From Janthinobacterium lividum PAMC 25724 (GTDB taxonomy: Bacteria > Pseudomonadota > Gammaproteobacteria > Burkholderiales > Burkholderiaceae_D), in NCBI GenBank assembly GCA_000242815.2, contig AHHB01000032.1:310001-374000 (forward strand): 64,000 bases of DNA, given 5' to 3'. A model generated the notes under the pieces. That model did no database searches, was not told the origin of the DNA, and was given only the letters and a program-made list of their open reading frames with translations. The position numbers and the translations under genes are program-made. Positions 8,086 to 17,750 of this stretch are shown here, piece by piece; position 1 is the first letter of the stretch; the number at the start of each line of letters is the position of its first letter.

Positions 8086-9972
8086 TTAAACCGCACTGTC
8101 CCACGGCGCCGACAACCTCACGGCGCAATTGATCAAGCCCACCATCGAGTACGTCTGCGGGAAGTTACCCCACATTTCGCCCGTCACCGGGTGCGTGTCT
8201 TCCGACAGCAGGCCCAGGTGGTTGCGCGCCTTTAGCATCGTTTCGAAGATCTTGCGCGCCTCGTCTTTCCTGCCGATGCGCGCCAGGGCGTCGATGCGCC
8301 AGAAGGTGCAGATGTTGAAGGTCGTTTCCGGCTTGCCGAAGTCGTCGGGCGCTTCGTAGCGGCGCATGTAGGGGCCGTCGCACAGCGACGCTTCGAGCGC
8401 GTCGACGGTAGCGATGAAACGCGGGTCCATCGGGTCGATGAAGTTCACTTCCGCCATCAGCAAGACGGAGGCATCAAGGTCGTGCCCGCCCAGGCTTTCG
8501 GCAAACGCCTGACGCTCCTCGCTCCACGCTTCGCGCAGCAGGCGTTCGCGGATCAGCACGGCGCGGCTGTTCCAGTGGTCCGCGCGCTCCGGCAAGCCCA
8601 GTTGATGGGCGACCTTGGCCAGGCGATCGCAGGCGGCCCAGCTCATCAGCATGGACGAGGTGTGGATCCGGGCGCGCGTGCGCAACTCCCACATGCCCGC
8701 GTCCGGCTGCGCATGCAGCCTGAAAGCCTGGTCGCCCACGGCTTCGAGCGCGGCAAACTCGGCCTTGCCGGCCTGGTGGAACAGACGCTGGTCGAGGAAG
8801 GACTGCGCCGCGCCCAGCACGATATTGCCGTAGACATCGTGCTGGAAGTGTTCCTGTGCCTGGTTGCCCACGCGCACGGGACCATTGCCGCGGTAGCCGG
8901 GCAAGTGGGCTAGCGTCGATTCCGGCAATTGTTCTTCCAGGCCGATGCCGTACAGGGGCTGGATATGCCCGCCCTTCGAGCGGGCGACGATATTCGTCAG
9001 CCAGCGCAGATACTCTTCCATCGTGCCCACTTCGGACAGGCTATTGAGGGCGCGCACGACAAAGAAGGCGTCGCGCAGCCAGCAATAGCGGTAATCCCAG
9101 TTGCGGCTGCTGCCCGGCGCTTCGGGGATGCTGGTAGTCATGGCGGCGATGATGGCGCCCGTATCTTCATATAGAGACATTTTCAAGGTGATGGCGGCGC
9201 GGATGACCACGTCTTGCCATTCCAGCGGCACGGCCAGGCGGCGCGTATAGCTGCGCCAGTAATTGATGGTATCTTTTTCAAAGATGCGCGCCGTCTCGTC
9301 AATGCCGCCGGCCAACGTTTCATCAGGCCCCAGCAAGAAGTTGGCCGTGCCACCCAGCACGAAATACGTTTCGCTCAGCACATAGTTGAGCGAAACATCC
9401 GTGTTCAGGCGCAAGGTCTGTTCCGGCCCTACATAGCGGATGTGGTGGCTGCCCTGCGTGATCTGCGGCGCCAGGCGGCCCCAGTCGTAGCGGGGGCGCA
9501 AGCGCACCCGGATGCGTACGGCCTGATCGAGCGGACGCACGCGGCGTATCAGCATCAGCGGGCGGAACATGCGGTCACGGCTGAGGAAACGGGGCGCGAA
9601 ATCGGTGATTTCCACGCCGCGCCCCTCGGTATCGTACAGGCGCGTGCGCAGCACGGCCGTGTTCGGCTCGTAGCATTGCTCGCTGCGCGCGTGGTTTTCA
9701 ATGTCGATGCCCCACACGCTGCCGTTTTCCGTGGCATCGAGCAAGCGGTTGAAAACGGGGTCGCCATCGAAACGGGGCAGGCAGGACCAGACGACCTGCC
9801 CTGCCTGGTCGATCAGGGCGCTGAAGGCGCAATTGCCCACCACGCCGCAGTTGAGGCTAGCCTGGGCGGGCGTGACCGGTGCCGACGCACTCGCTGCGCC
9901 AGCGGCGCAAGCGGCCAGGGAGCCGGCAGCGCCGCTGGGCGTGTCATACGCTTGTTGCGGAGATTGCATCAT
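8086..9972 (-). CDS. Glycoside hydrolase family 15 protein (glucoamylase/trehalase-like)
   Basis: About 628-aa cytoplasmic glycosidase. A beta-sandwich N-terminal part (VVGNCAFSALIDQAGQVVW, residues about 45-260) is followed by an (alpha/alpha)6 barrel with the family hallmark NWDYRYCWLRDA near residue 310 and a C-terminal PQTYSMVGLI. GH15 includes glucoamylases, glucodextranases and bacterial trehalases. Three ATGs overlap after AAGGAG (9975, 9972, 9969); 9972 gives the best spacing. The longer open frame upstream runs through otsB and is not real. It is the last gene of the otsA-otsB-GH15 operon, eight to fourteen bases after the otsB stop, so trehalose turnover is the likely role. An Ala/Ser-rich stretch at residues 12-35 has no function I can name. 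Confidence 0.88.
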   Translation of the reverse strand: MMQSPQQAYDTPSGAAGSLAACAAGAASASAPVTPAQASLNCGVVGNCAFSALIDQAGQVVWSCLPRFDGDPVFNRLLDATENGSVWGIDIENHARSEQCYEPNTAVLRTRLYDTEGRGVEITDFAPRFLSRDRMFRPLMLIRRVRPLDQAVRIRVRLRPRYDWGRLAPQITQGSHHIRYVGPEQTLRLNTDVSLNYVLSETYFVLGGTANFLLGPDETLAGGIDETARIFEKDTINYWRSYTRRLAVPLEWQDVVIRAAITLKMSLYEDTGAIIAAMTTSIPEAPGSSRNWDYRYCWLRDAFFVVRALNSLSEVGTMEEYLRWLTNIVARSKGGHIQPLYGIGLEEQLPESTLAHLPGYRGNGPVRVGNQAQEHFQHDVYGNIVLGAAQSFLDQRLFHQAGKAEFAALEAVGDQAFRLHAQPDAGMWELRTRARIHTSSMLMSWAACDRLAKVAHQLGLPERADHWNSRAVLIRERLLREAWSEERQAFAESLGGHDLDASVLLMAEVNFIDPMDPRFIATVDALEASLCDGPYMRRYEAPDDFGKPETTFNICTFWRIDALARIGRKDEARKIFETMLKARNHLGLLSEDTHPVTGEMWGNFPQTYSMVGLINCAVRLSAPWDSAV

Positions 9973-9982
9973 CATCTGCTCC

Positions 9983-10735
9983 TTATGAGGATATGGCGGC
10001 AGCCAGCAGCGCGGCGCGCAAGGCGCCCGGACTGGCCAGACGCAGGATGGCGGCGCTGGGGCCGCTGCCCACTTTGACGCCCTGCCCACGAACTTGTTGT
10101 ACAAAGGCAAAACCTGCCTCGTCAGTGGTGTCGTCGCCCGCGAACACGGGCCGGCGGCCGGCGAATGGCGCTTCACGCATGAAGGCGGCGATGGCGCCGC
10201 CCTTGTCGCTGGCGGCCGGCTTGGCTTCCACGACCATTTTGCCATGCAACAGCAACAACCCCGGGCACGCTTGCACGGCTGCCGTCATTTCCTGCGAGCA
10301 CAAATGTTCGAGTTCCGGTGCCAGACGGTAATGCAGGGCGACGGCGCCCCGCTTTTGTTCCACCAGCAAGCCCGGGTGGGCAGAGGCCAGCGCCAGCGCG
10401 CGCGCCAGCACGGATGAGACATCGTGCGTAGCGGCCACATGCAGCGCGCCATCGGCGCCGCGCCGCTCCACGCCATGCACGCCCGCCACCGGCAAGAGCA
10501 GCGGTGCCAGCATGGCATCGATCTGCGCCACGGGGCGCCCGGAAATGAGCGCCAGCGCGCCGCCATGGCGCTCGGCCAGCAGGGCCAGCGCTTGCACGAT
10601 GCCCCCTTCCAGGTGCACGCCATCGGGCGTGGGCGCCAGGTCGACCAGGGTACCGTCGAAGTCGAGGAAGACGGCGCTGCCAGGCTTGCTCAGCAGTTGC
10701 AGTACGGCGGCGCTATCGTCAGGCATCTGCATCAT
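9983..10735 (-). CDS. otsB: Trehalose-6-phosphate phosphatase
   Basis: Dephosphorylates trehalose 6-phosphate to trehalose, the second step of the OtsAB pathway, in the cytoplasm. HAD-superfamily motif I is FLDFDGTLVDL with nucleophile Asp25 and acid/base Asp27; LISGRP near residue 64 is motif II; a Lys in EAKPAASDKGG and the acidic GDDTTDEAGF near residue 205 form motifs III and IV. Length 250 aa is standard for OtsB. The start overlaps the otsA stop by one base (TGATG), showing translational coupling. ATG codons at 10735 and 10732 are both possible. Confidence 0.95.
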   Translation of the reverse strand: MMQMPDDSAAVLQLLSKPGSAVFLDFDGTLVDLAPTPDGVHLEGGIVQALALLAERHGGALALISGRPVAQIDAMLAPLLLPVAGVHGVERRGADGALHVAATHDVSSVLARALALASAHPGLLVEQKRGAVALHYRLAPELEHLCSQEMTAAVQACPGLLLLHGKMVVEAKPAASDKGGAIAAFMREAPFAGRRPVFAGDDTTDEAGFAFVQQVRGQGVKVGSGPSAAILRLASPGALRAALLAAAISS

Positions 10736-13020
10736 CAGATCCCCTTGCGCCGCTTGCGGCGGCTATGGGCATCGATCTTGCTCATGACTTTGTCGCGCTG
10801 ACGCAAACGGGCGGCATCGAGCAACATGCGCCCGGCCCAGCGGTAGACATTGAAATGTTTGACACGCGCACGCATGCTCTTCATGCGCTCGCGCTGCTCC
10901 ACGGGCGGCATCGACAGGCCGCGGTACAGGGCCTCGGCGCCTTGCTCGATGTGATATGGATTGATAATCAGCGCTTCATGCAGTTCGCGCGCCGCGCCGG
11001 TGAACTGGCTCAAGACAAGCACGCCCATCTCATCGTCGCGCGCGGCGACGAATTCCTTGGCCACCAGATTCATGCCGTCATGCAAGCTTGTCACCATGCA
11101 CACTTCAGAAGCGCGGAAATAGCGCTGCAAGTCTTCCTGTCCATGCTGCTCGGCTTTCAACAGGATGGGGACATAGCTGCCGCTGCCGAAGCGGCGGTTG
11201 ATGCGCTCGACCATCTTGCGCACGCGCGCATCGAAACTTTGATATTCGTCTAGCGAAGCGCGGCTGGGGGCGGCGATTTGCACAAAAGTAAAATGGCCAA
11301 GCATGCCAGGCTGCTGTTCCAGCATGCGCTCGACGGCCTGGAAGCGCTCGACGATGCCTTTCGTGTAATCGAGCCGATCCACACCGATGCCCAGCAAGTG
11401 ATCGGGTGCCACGCCCAGTTCGGCACGGATTTGCGCGCGGCAAGTGGCTGCGTCAGGCTGCTCGCGATGCTCCTCGGGCCAGGCGATGGAAATCGGGTAA
11501 TCCTCGACCTGCGTCATCTCGCCGCCATAGGAAATCGTCGACGCTTCCGGCGCGATGCGCGTTTCCAGGTAGCGGTCTACCGTTTCGAGGAAATTCTTGC
11601 GGTGGAATGGCGTATGGAAGCCCAGGATCGTGCTGCCCAGCAAGCCGTCGAGAATTTCCTCGCGCCACGGACAAATGCCGAACGATTCCGAATTCGGCCA
11701 AGGGATATGCCAAAAAGTAATAATCGTCGCTTTCGGCAAAGCTTCGCGCACCATGCGCGGCAGCAAGGCAAAATGATAATCTTGCACCAGCACGACAGGG
11801 TTGTCCGTCTTCGCCTCGGCGATCACCGCTTCGGCAAAGCGGCGGTTCACTTTGACATACTGCTCCCAGTCAGAGGAGCGGAACACGGGGCGCACGTGGG
11901 CAATATGGCACAGCGGCCACATGCCTTCATTAGCAAAACCATAATAATAGCCTTGTTCTTCCTCTTGCGTCAGCCATACGCGGCGCAAGGTATAGCTGGG
12001 ATGATCGGGTGGCACTGGCACATGGTCGAATTTATCCACCGTTTCGCGGTCGGCGGAACCGGCGCCATGCGCGATCCAGGTGCCGGAACAGGCGCGCATC
12101 ACCGCTTCCACGGCCGTCACCAGGCCGCTGGCCGGGCGCTGCACGCTGATGCCCGTGTCCGTCATGGTGTGGATGTACGGTTCGCGGTTCGATACCACCA
12201 GCACTTGATCTCCCGCCAGGTCTGCTTCGAGCAAGCCGCGCAGTTTTTCCGGCGTCCACTCCGAGTTCCAGCCACTGTCGCCCTGGCGCTCCAGATGGTA
12301 TTGCTGCAGCAATTCGCGCAAGTCGCCGATCAGCGGCTGCATTTCCGGCGGCGGCGCGGCGGCGGCGGGCGCATTGGCGCTCTGGACGGCCATGGCGCTG
12401 CGCGGCATCAATTCCCCCCGCAACATATCCTTCACGGCCGACAGCCAGCCGCGCCAGCTCAGGTGAGCGACGCACACGCTTATCAGGGAAATGAGCACGG
12501 CCAGTACGGCCAGGAAAGCAAAGATGAAGCGCTTGGTATCGGTATTGCGGCGCTCGACAAAACGCATGTCCTGCACCAGCACCAGGCGGCCCAGCTCGGT
12601 AGCGTCCTGCATGACCGGCGTTTCGCTGAGATGGACTTGCCCCTGCGGCAGTTGCGCCAAGGATTTGTACAGACCGCCCGCAGAAGGCGTGCTCCAGCAG
12701 CCGATCGAGGCCGGGTATTGCGCGGATTGGTAGACCAGGTGGCCGGCATGATCGCAAAAGCCGATGGCGATCAGGCGTTCATCGCGCATGGCGCCCTGGA
12801 ACAACGCGCCGATGCGCGTGGCATCTTGCGCGGGCAGGGCTTCGCTGAGCGGGGGGCGCAGAGTTTCAGCGAGCAATTGCGCCCGGCTGTCGAGGTCACG
12901 CACATACCAGCGCAGGGTGATGTTGTCGAGCAGCGGCACCACAATATAAGCAAACAATCCCAGCACCAGAGCCAGCGGCAGGATGAAACGCAAAGACATT
13001 CGCAGTGATCGTACTATCAT
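10735..13020 (-). CDS. otsA: Trehalose-6-phosphate synthase with N-terminal membrane sensor-like extension
   Basis: Transfers glucose from UDP-glucose to glucose 6-phosphate to make trehalose 6-phosphate. The GT20 domain runs from about residue 272 ([13 protein letters not shown]) to about 745, with [11 protein letters not shown], the HIPWPNSE segment and [12 protein letters not shown] all intact. Classical OtsA is about 470 aa; this protein is 761 aa. The extra N-terminus has a membrane helix at residues 11-31, about 130 residues that should lie outside the inner membrane, a second helix at 163-187, then a HAMP-like/linker region with an Ala/Pro stretch at 218-228. That layout is typical of sensor kinases and receptors. 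ATG at 13020 was chosen because AAAGGAAA precedes it; earlier codons lack a ribosome site. First gene of the operon, divergent from the broken mscS. Membrane tethering with signal input is inference. Confidence 0.92.
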   Translation of the reverse strand: MIVRSLRMSLRFILPLALVLGLFAYIVVPLLDNITLRWYVRDLDSRAQLLAETLRPPLSEALPAQDATRIGALFQGAMRDERLIAIGFCDHAGHLVYQSAQYPASIGCWSTPSAGGLYKSLAQLPQGQVHLSETPVMQDATELGRLVLVQDMRFVERRNTDTKRFIFAFLAVLAVLISLISVCVAHLSWRGWLSAVKDMLRGELMPRSAMAVQSANAPAAAAPPPEMQPLIGDLRELLQQYHLERQGDSGWNSEWTPEKLRGLLEADLAGDQVLVVSNREPYIHTMTDTGISVQRPASGLVTAVEAVMRACSGTWIAHGAGSADRETVDKFDHVPVPPDHPSYTLRRVWLTQEEEQGYYYGFANEGMWPLCHIAHVRPVFRSSDWEQYVKVNRRFAEAVIAEAKTDNPVVLVQDYHFALLPRMVREALPKATIITFWHIPWPNSESFGICPWREEILDGLLGSTILGFHTPFHRKNFLETVDRYLETRIAPEASTISYGGEMTQVEDYPISIAWPEEHREQPDAATCRAQIRAELGVAPDHLLGIGVDRLDYTKGIVERFQAVERMLEQQPGMLGHFTFVQIAAPSRASLDEYQSFDARVRKMVERINRRFGSGSYVPILLKAEQHGQEDLQRYFRASEVCMVTSLHDGMNLVAKEFVAARDDEMGVLVLSQFTGAARELHEALIINPYHIEQGAEALYRGLSMPPVEQRERMKSMRARVKHFNVYRWAGRMLLDAARLRQRDKVMSKIDAHSRRKRRKGI

Positions 13021-13260
13021 CGTTTTCCTTTGCAGACATAAGCAAACATTGCAAGTATGACCATGTTGCAAAAATGGCGGCGCCCGTTTGCAGGCCGTGT
13101 TGAAACGTCAACGTGGCTTGGCGCAGCGCAGCAATAACTTGCAGTATCGACCTTGCCGCAACTCTTATCCGTTCGGCAACGCACGTCCCTGCGAGCTCAC
13201 CTGCCCGTAAAATAGCCGCTTCCGGCAGCCATTTCACTGACACAGAGGGAGTTTTCGCCT

Positions 13261-14375
13261 ATGGATCTCAGCACGTTTCACTCACTGATGGGAGGCCCGC
13301 TGCGCTCGGCGCTGAGCGTGCTCGTTTCGGCCCTGCTGGTCACCGTGCTCGCCATCGGCTTGCACCGGGCTGGCATCGGCTTGCTGAAAAAACTGGCCCA
13401 TGGCCGCCCGTTTACCACCAATGTCACGCGCGTGGCTTTCCGCGCCAGCCAGCTGTGCGTGATCGTCTTCGGCTTGCGCATGGTGCTGGCCGGTGCGCCC
13501 GACAACACGCCGGGCTTGGTCGCCGTGTCGCACCTGGCCAGCGTGGCGCTGATCATCGCGCTGACCTGGCTAGCCATGCAATGCATCAAGGCGCTGTCCA
13601 TCACGATTTCCGACATCCACCCCGTCGACGTCGCCGACAACCTGCGCGCGCGCCGCCTGATCACGCAAGCGCGCGTACTGACGCGCAGCGCGCACGCCAT
13701 CGTGGTGATCCTGGGCCTGGCCTTCGTGCTGCTGACCTTGCCTGGCGCGCGGCAGATCGGCGCCAGCCTGCTCGCTTCGGCCGGCGTGGCGGGGCTGGTG
13801 GCCGGTATCGCCGCGCGCCCCGTGCTCGGCAATTTCATTGCAGGGCTACAAATTGCGTTTTCGCAACCCATCCGCATCGACGACGTGCTGATCGTCAATG
13901 GCGAATGGGGCAAGGTCGAGGAAATCAAGGGCACCTACGTGTCGTGCGCGTGTGGGACGAGCGCCGTTTGATCGTGCCGCTGCAGTGGTTCATTGAAAAT
14001 CCGTTCGAGAACTGGACGCATAGCTCGTCCGCCCTGCTGGGCACGGTGTTCCTGTGGCTCGATTTCAGCATCGCGCTCGAACCGCTGCGCGCCGAACTGA
14101 CGCGCATCTGCGAGTCGGCCAGCCAATGGGATGGCCGGGTCTGCACGGTGCAGGCGACCGATTCGAACGAGCGGGCCGTGCGCGTGCGCTTTCTGATCAG
14201 CGCGCAAGATTCGGGCCTGGCCTTCGAATTACGCTGCATCGTGCGCGAGCGAATGCTGGCGTTTATTACGGCCAACTACCCGCACGGCCTGCCCCGCTTG
14301 CGCTCCTCACACGACCCGATCGAAGTGCGCGAAATGCAGGCGCAAAACGACAGCGTGTCGCGGTACAAGGCGTAA
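13261..14375 (+). pseudogene. MscS-family mechanosensitive channel, frameshifted
   Basis: Starts at ATG 13261 after GAGGGAG. The first frame encodes several membrane helices and the MscS pore/beta-domain signature (ASAGVAGLVAGIAARPVLGN, then GLQIAFSQPIRIDDVLIV and GEWGKVEEIKGTYV). At about 13941 the frame is lost and it would stop at 13971. The next frame continues the family sequence seamlessly: VVRVWDERRLIVPLQWFIEN through to a stop at 14375. Insertion of a single G in GTGTCGTG (GTGGTCGTG) restores the whole protein of about 371 aa, so a one-base deletion or a sequencing error explains the break. Such channels release solutes on hypo-osmotic shock. It is divergent from otsA, with 240 bases between them, which suggests a shared osmotic-stress context. 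Confidence 0.85.
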
Positions 14376-14416
14376 ACATCGTGCGGCGCGCTGCCCCTTG
14401 TCCACGCGCCGCTGCC

Positions 14417-14572
14417 ATGGGCCGCAAGAGCACCACCGCCTGGCTCATCCTGATCGATGGTCTGCTGCTGGTGCGCGAACGGGCCGACATCCGCATTGGC
14501 GTCGTCATCTTGTCCATCGTCGCGCACGGCCTGACCGTCCCCCCCCTGCTGGAACGCTACTGGCGCAAATGA
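14417..14572 (+). pseudogene. Remnant of a CPA1-type cation/proton antiporter C-terminus
   Basis: A 51-codon open frame whose end, IRIGVVILSIVAHGLTVPPL, closely resembles the last membrane helix of NhaP/CPA1 sodium-proton antiporters, where a VVLSIVAHGLT-like pattern is conserved. The preceding residues do not look like the rest of such a protein, and no upstream partner is visible between the mscS stop and this point. I therefore read it as the surviving tail of a deleted antiporter gene. Similarity is from memory of the family, not a search. Confidence 0.45.
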
Positions 14573-14681
14573 GCACGGGCCAGATCCCTTTGCATTTGCT
14601 GTAAAGCAATGTTTCGCCAATTGCACCTACGGCGGGCGGAAATGTTGTTAAGATAATTAAAAACAAGCAAAGAGAGCATCA

Positions 14682-15869
14682 ATGAAACGAAGAAGCATGC
14701 TGCAACTGGGCGTCTCACTGGCCCTGCTGCAAACGGGCTGCGCCATCGATCCGACAACGCTGGCGTGGGAAACGCAATTTGACGCCTTCATGCGCGATGG
14801 CCTTGCCCGCACTGAAACGCCGGGCATGAGCGTGGCCGTGGTGCGCGGCGAGCAAACCATCTTCGCGCGTGGCTATGGCTGGGCCGATATCGAGGCCGGC
14901 AAGAAGGCCGACGCTAACACGGCGTTTCATATTGCCTCCGTCAGCAAGCTCGTGACAGCGACGGCCGTCATGATGCTGCTCGAACAGGGCGCCTTCCAGC
15001 TCGACGACAAGGTGGCGGCCTATCTGGACTTCCCGCTCATGCATCCGAAATTTCCCGACGTGCCCATCACCTTTCGCCATTTGCTCAACCATACGTCGGG
15101 CATTTCCGATGCCGTATACGAAAAAACGACGGCGTTTGCCGTGCAGGGCGACCCGCGATTACCGCTGCGCGATTTCGTCAAGGGCTACCTGTCGCGTGGT
15201 GGCGCCTGGTATGACGCGGATATGTCGTTTGCCGCCCGGCCTGGCACCGAGTGGCGCTACAGCAATGTGGCTATCGCCCTGCTCGGCTATCTGGTGGGCC
15301 GCTTGAACCCCGATGGCCTCGACGCCTACGCGCACGAGCACCTGTTCGAGCCGCTGGGCATGGACAGCACGGCCTGGAACCTGGCCAGCTTGCCGCGCCG
15401 TACGGTCGTCGCGCAGCCGTATGCGCACAAGGAACCGGGCCTGCAACTGCTGCCACAGGTCGGCTATCCAGACTGGCCGGCCGGCCTGCTGCGCAGCTCG
15501 GCGCATGACTTGGCCCGTTTCCTGGCCATTTTCAGCAATGGCGGCCGGGTCGATGGCCACCGCTACCTGCAAGATTCTACCCTGCAATTATTTTTTGCCC
15601 CGCAAACGGCGCCCGTCGTACCGGCCGATTCATCCGTGCGCCAAGCCTTGGTGTGGCAGCTGCGCGATGTCGACGGCAAGGCGCTGGCCACGCACAGCGG
15701 CGGCGATCCGGGCGCCGCGTCCGTCGTCTGCGTCGACCGCGCCAGCAAGACGGCCGTGCTGGCCTTCGCCAATGTCAGCGCCGACAAGGAATTTCGTTCA
15801 TTTCAGAAAGAAGTCGTGCTGCGCCTGCTGGCGCATGGCGCCGGCACGCCGGCGACCAGGCAAGGCTAG
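14682..15869 (+). CDS. Serine hydrolase, class C beta-lactamase-like family, lipoprotein
   Basis: 395-aa exported enzyme. The N-terminus is a lipoprotein signal ending LLQTGC, with lipidated Cys at residue 20. The penicillin-binding fold is shown by the nucleophile motif SVSK (Ser86, Lys89), the YSN triad (Tyr193) and an HSGGD near residue 337 in the place of KTG. Family members act as beta-lactamases, esterases, or D-amino-acid peptidases; HSG instead of KTG is more usual in esterase/peptidase members than in AmpC enzymes. It stands alone and converges with the DUF1232 gene, their stop codons overlapping. No regulator is adjacent, so I would not call it a resistance gene. Confidence 0.88.
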   Translation: MKRRSMLQLGVSLALLQTGCAIDPTTLAWETQFDAFMRDGLARTETPGMSVAVVRGEQTIFARGYGWADIEAGKKADANTAFHIASVSKLVTATAVMMLLEQGAFQLDDKVAAYLDFPLMHPKFPDVPITFRHLLNHTSGISDAVYEKTTAFAVQGDPRLPLRDFVKGYLSRGGAWYDADMSFAARPGTEWRYSNVAIALLGYLVGRLNPDGLDAYAHEHLFEPLGMDSTAWNLASLPRRTVVAQPYAHKEPGLQLLPQVGYPDWPAGLLRSSAHDLARFLAIFSNGGRVDGHRYLQDSTLQLFFAPQTAPVVPADSSVRQALVWQLRDVDGKALATHSGGDPGAASVVCVDRASKTAVLAFANVSADKEFRSFQKEVVLRLLAHGAGTPATRQG

Positions 15870-16249
15870 GCGCCGAACCAGCCGCGCAGCTTCTCGGCAG
15901 CGCTTTCCTTGACCTCGGCCGTGATGTAGGTGGCCACCGTGGCGACGGCCGCCGCGAGCACGGCCAGGTCATCCGCATAGCCGATCACGGGCGTGATGTC
16001 GGGAACGGCATCGATGGGTGAAATGAAATAGCCGAGCGCGCCATAAATGGCCGTCTTGGCCCACAGCGGGGTATTTGGCTGCTGGGCCGCGTAATATAGC
16101 CACAGGGCTTTCTCGATGACTTCGCGTCCCGCCGTCCTGGCGAACTTGACGACCTTGTCCCAAAAGCTGTCTTGCGTGTATTTCTTTGCATACTGCTTGT
16201 CGGCCTGGGGGGCGTGATTTTCTTCCAACTTCTTTTTTCTGCCAAACAT
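15866..16249 (-). CDS. YkvA/DUF1232 family protein
   Basis: 127-aa protein starting MFGRKKKLEENHAPQADK. Its centre, GYFISPIDAVPDITPVIGYADDLAVL, is the DUF1232 signature: a short hydrophobic helix, then the conserved SPIDAVPD and the following DD. The family is small, membrane-associated and of unknown function. ATG at 16249 is preceded by AGGAG. A longer open frame upstream is a shadow. Its stop codon overlaps that of the serine hydrolase gene on the other strand. Confidence 0.85.
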   Translation of the reverse strand: MFGRKKKLEENHAPQADKQYAKKYTQDSFWDKVVKFARTAGREVIEKALWLYYAAQQPNTPLWAKTAIYGALGYFISPIDAVPDITPVIGYADDLAVLAAAVATVATYITAEVKESAAEKLRGWFGA

Positions 16250-16334
16250 CTGCTGCTCCTGTCTAATGCGCAAGCCGTTACGCATGCGCACCTTAGCATA
16301 ACGGCGCGCCGGGTAGGCCGCATGCAAGCTTGGC

Positions 16335-16577
16335 TCAAGCCTGGCGCCCCGGCTGGGGCTGGAGCTTGACTTGGCACTGGCGCGTGAGCTCGTGGGCGAA
16401 GCTGCTGCAGACCGGCAAGCCGGCTTGGCCGGCATCGCGCGCCACGGCGGCTGGCGCGGCGGCGCTCTCCGGCGCATCGCCGGGAGACAGCAGCGTGGCC
16501 GCCAAAATAGCGAAGGTGAACAGGCAAATGAGCAGCAATGGCTTGTTTACGTGCATCGACTGCTCTGGCTTGTGCAT
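16335..16577 (-). CDS. Small exported hypothetical protein
   Basis: Predicted 80-aa protein. Residues 12-30 (NKPLLLICLFTFAILAATLL) form a signal peptide or membrane anchor. A short Ala/Pro-rich linker follows, then a C-terminal piece with two Cys (LPVCSSFAHELTRQC). ATG at 16577 has GGAG six bases upstream; ATGs at 16556 and 16589 are alternatives. I do not recognise a family. The opposite strand is also open here, so it is only moderately supported. Confidence 0.45.
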   Translation of the reverse strand: MHKPEQSMHVNKPLLLICLFTFAILAATLLSPGDAPESAAAPAAVARDAGQAGLPVCSSFAHELTRQCQVKLQPQPGRQA

Positions 16578-16777
16578 CGCGTACTCCATCGGATTGCTTG
16601 GTTGTTGTAGCATGGACACGATCATCGCGTGTTTCCGCAGGGCATACAATCAGACAGTTTCGACAAGATGGGTAGGACAATGCTGACAATGCTGGCAGCG
16701 CCGGCCGCAGCAACGTCAGGAAAGGGACCTGCAGGGCCTTTACCTGCAGCCTGCCCGGCGTCGCTTGCACGCTGGCC

Positions 16778-17590
16778 TCAGGCAGGCAAGTCGGACAATT
16801 CCAGCTCCGAAAAGCCGGCCCGGCGCCGCGCTTCCAGGTTGAACGGGCCGCGCAGGGTGGGCGCTTCGTAGCGCAGCGCCAGCGCGGCGTAGGTGGCGCG
16901 CAATTCCAGGCCACGCTGCTCGCACAGGTAGCCGTACCAGCGGTTGCCGATTTCCACATGCCCCACTTCATCGCGCAAGATGATGTCGAGAATGGCGGCG
17001 GCGGCCATGTCTCCGGCCTGCGCCAGCTTGGCGCGCAGCGGCGGAATCGCGTCCAGGCCACGCGCTTCCAGGGTGCGCGGCACCAGCGCCATGCGCGCCA
17101 GCACGTCGGCGCGCGTCTTGTCGACCATTTCCCACAGACTGTCGTGGCCGGGGAAGTCGCCATAAGTATGGCCGAGCACCTGCAGATGCGCCTGCAGCAT
17201 GGCAAAGTGCGTCGCTTCTTCCTTGGCCACGCGCAGCCAGTCCGTATAGTAGTCAAAGGGCAAGTCCGGGAAGCGCCACAGGGCGTCGAGCGCCAGGTTC
17301 ATGGCATTGAATTCAATATGCGCAAGCGCGTGCACCAGCATGGCGCGCCCTTCCGGCGTGATCATCGAGCGCCGCCCGACGAGGCGCGGCGGCACCAGTT
17401 CCGGGCGCTCGGGACGGCCCGGCACGGCGCCGCCGGGCGCCAATGGCGCTTGCGCATCGAGCGCCAGCTGCGCTTCGGCCATGGCCGCCACCATCGCCAC
17501 CTTCGTCGCCGGGTCCGGTTCGAGCAGGCAAGCGAGCGCAGTGGCGCGCAATTCCGGTGGCGGTGTCGGGTTCAGTGGGGGTGGCTGCAT
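16778..17590 (-). CDS. Ferritin-like domain protein, DUF455 family
   Basis: 270-aa soluble protein. The four-helix di-metal pattern is visible as HIEFNAMNLALDA (about residue 96), AKEEATHF (about 128) and RDEVGHVEIGNRW (about 217), each giving Glu and His ligands. This is the DUF455/ferritin-like family, found in many proteobacteria and related to MiaE-like and stationary-phase proteins; its reaction is not established. ATG at 17590 follows AAGGAA. Not in an operon, it lies between a small hypothetical gene and the D-serine dehydratase gene. An N-terminal Pro-rich start (MQPPPLNPTPPP) is unremarkable. Confidence 0.85.
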   Translation of the reverse strand: MQPPPLNPTPPPELRATALACLLEPDPATKVAMVAAMAEAQLALDAQAPLAPGGAVPGRPERPELVPPRLVGRRSMITPEGRAMLVHALAHIEFNAMNLALDALWRFPDLPFDYYTDWLRVAKEEATHFAMLQAHLQVLGHTYGDFPGHDSLWEMVDKTRADVLARMALVPRTLEARGLDAIPPLRAKLAQAGDMAAAAILDIILRDEVGHVEIGNRWYGYLCEQRGLELRATYAALALRYEAPTLRGPFNLEARRRAGFSELELSDLPA

Positions 17591-17643
17591 GGGAATTCCT
17601 TCGTGCGCGTCAACTGCGCATAAACAATGAGGCCTGCAGTGTA

Positions 17644-17683
17644 GCAAGTGCCTGCCCCACCAGCCAGTGCTGCAGGCACTTGC
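17644..17683 (-). terminator. Hairpin after the D-serine dehydratase gene
   Basis: Perfect 12-bp arms GCAAGTGCCTGC (17644-17655) and GCAGGCACTTGC (17672-17683) with a 16-base loop, in the gap between dsdA (stop 17751) and the DUF455 gene (start 17590). There is no T-run, so termination strength is uncertain. Confidence 0.5.
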
Positions 17684-17750
17684 CGGTCCAGCCGATGCCG
17701 CCGCAGCAGCGCCCATACTGCACCAGGCGCGCAGGCGGGCCAGGCCGGCA

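Noticed and set aside
11278-13008. 576-codon plus-strand open frame opposite otsA
   Set aside because: Shadow of otsA; Gln/His-rich composition typical of antisense frames.
13113-13260. Extension of the second mscS frame upstream of 13261
   Set aside because: It is non-homologous out-of-frame sequence; the true start is ATG 13261 in the other frame, joined by the frameshift.
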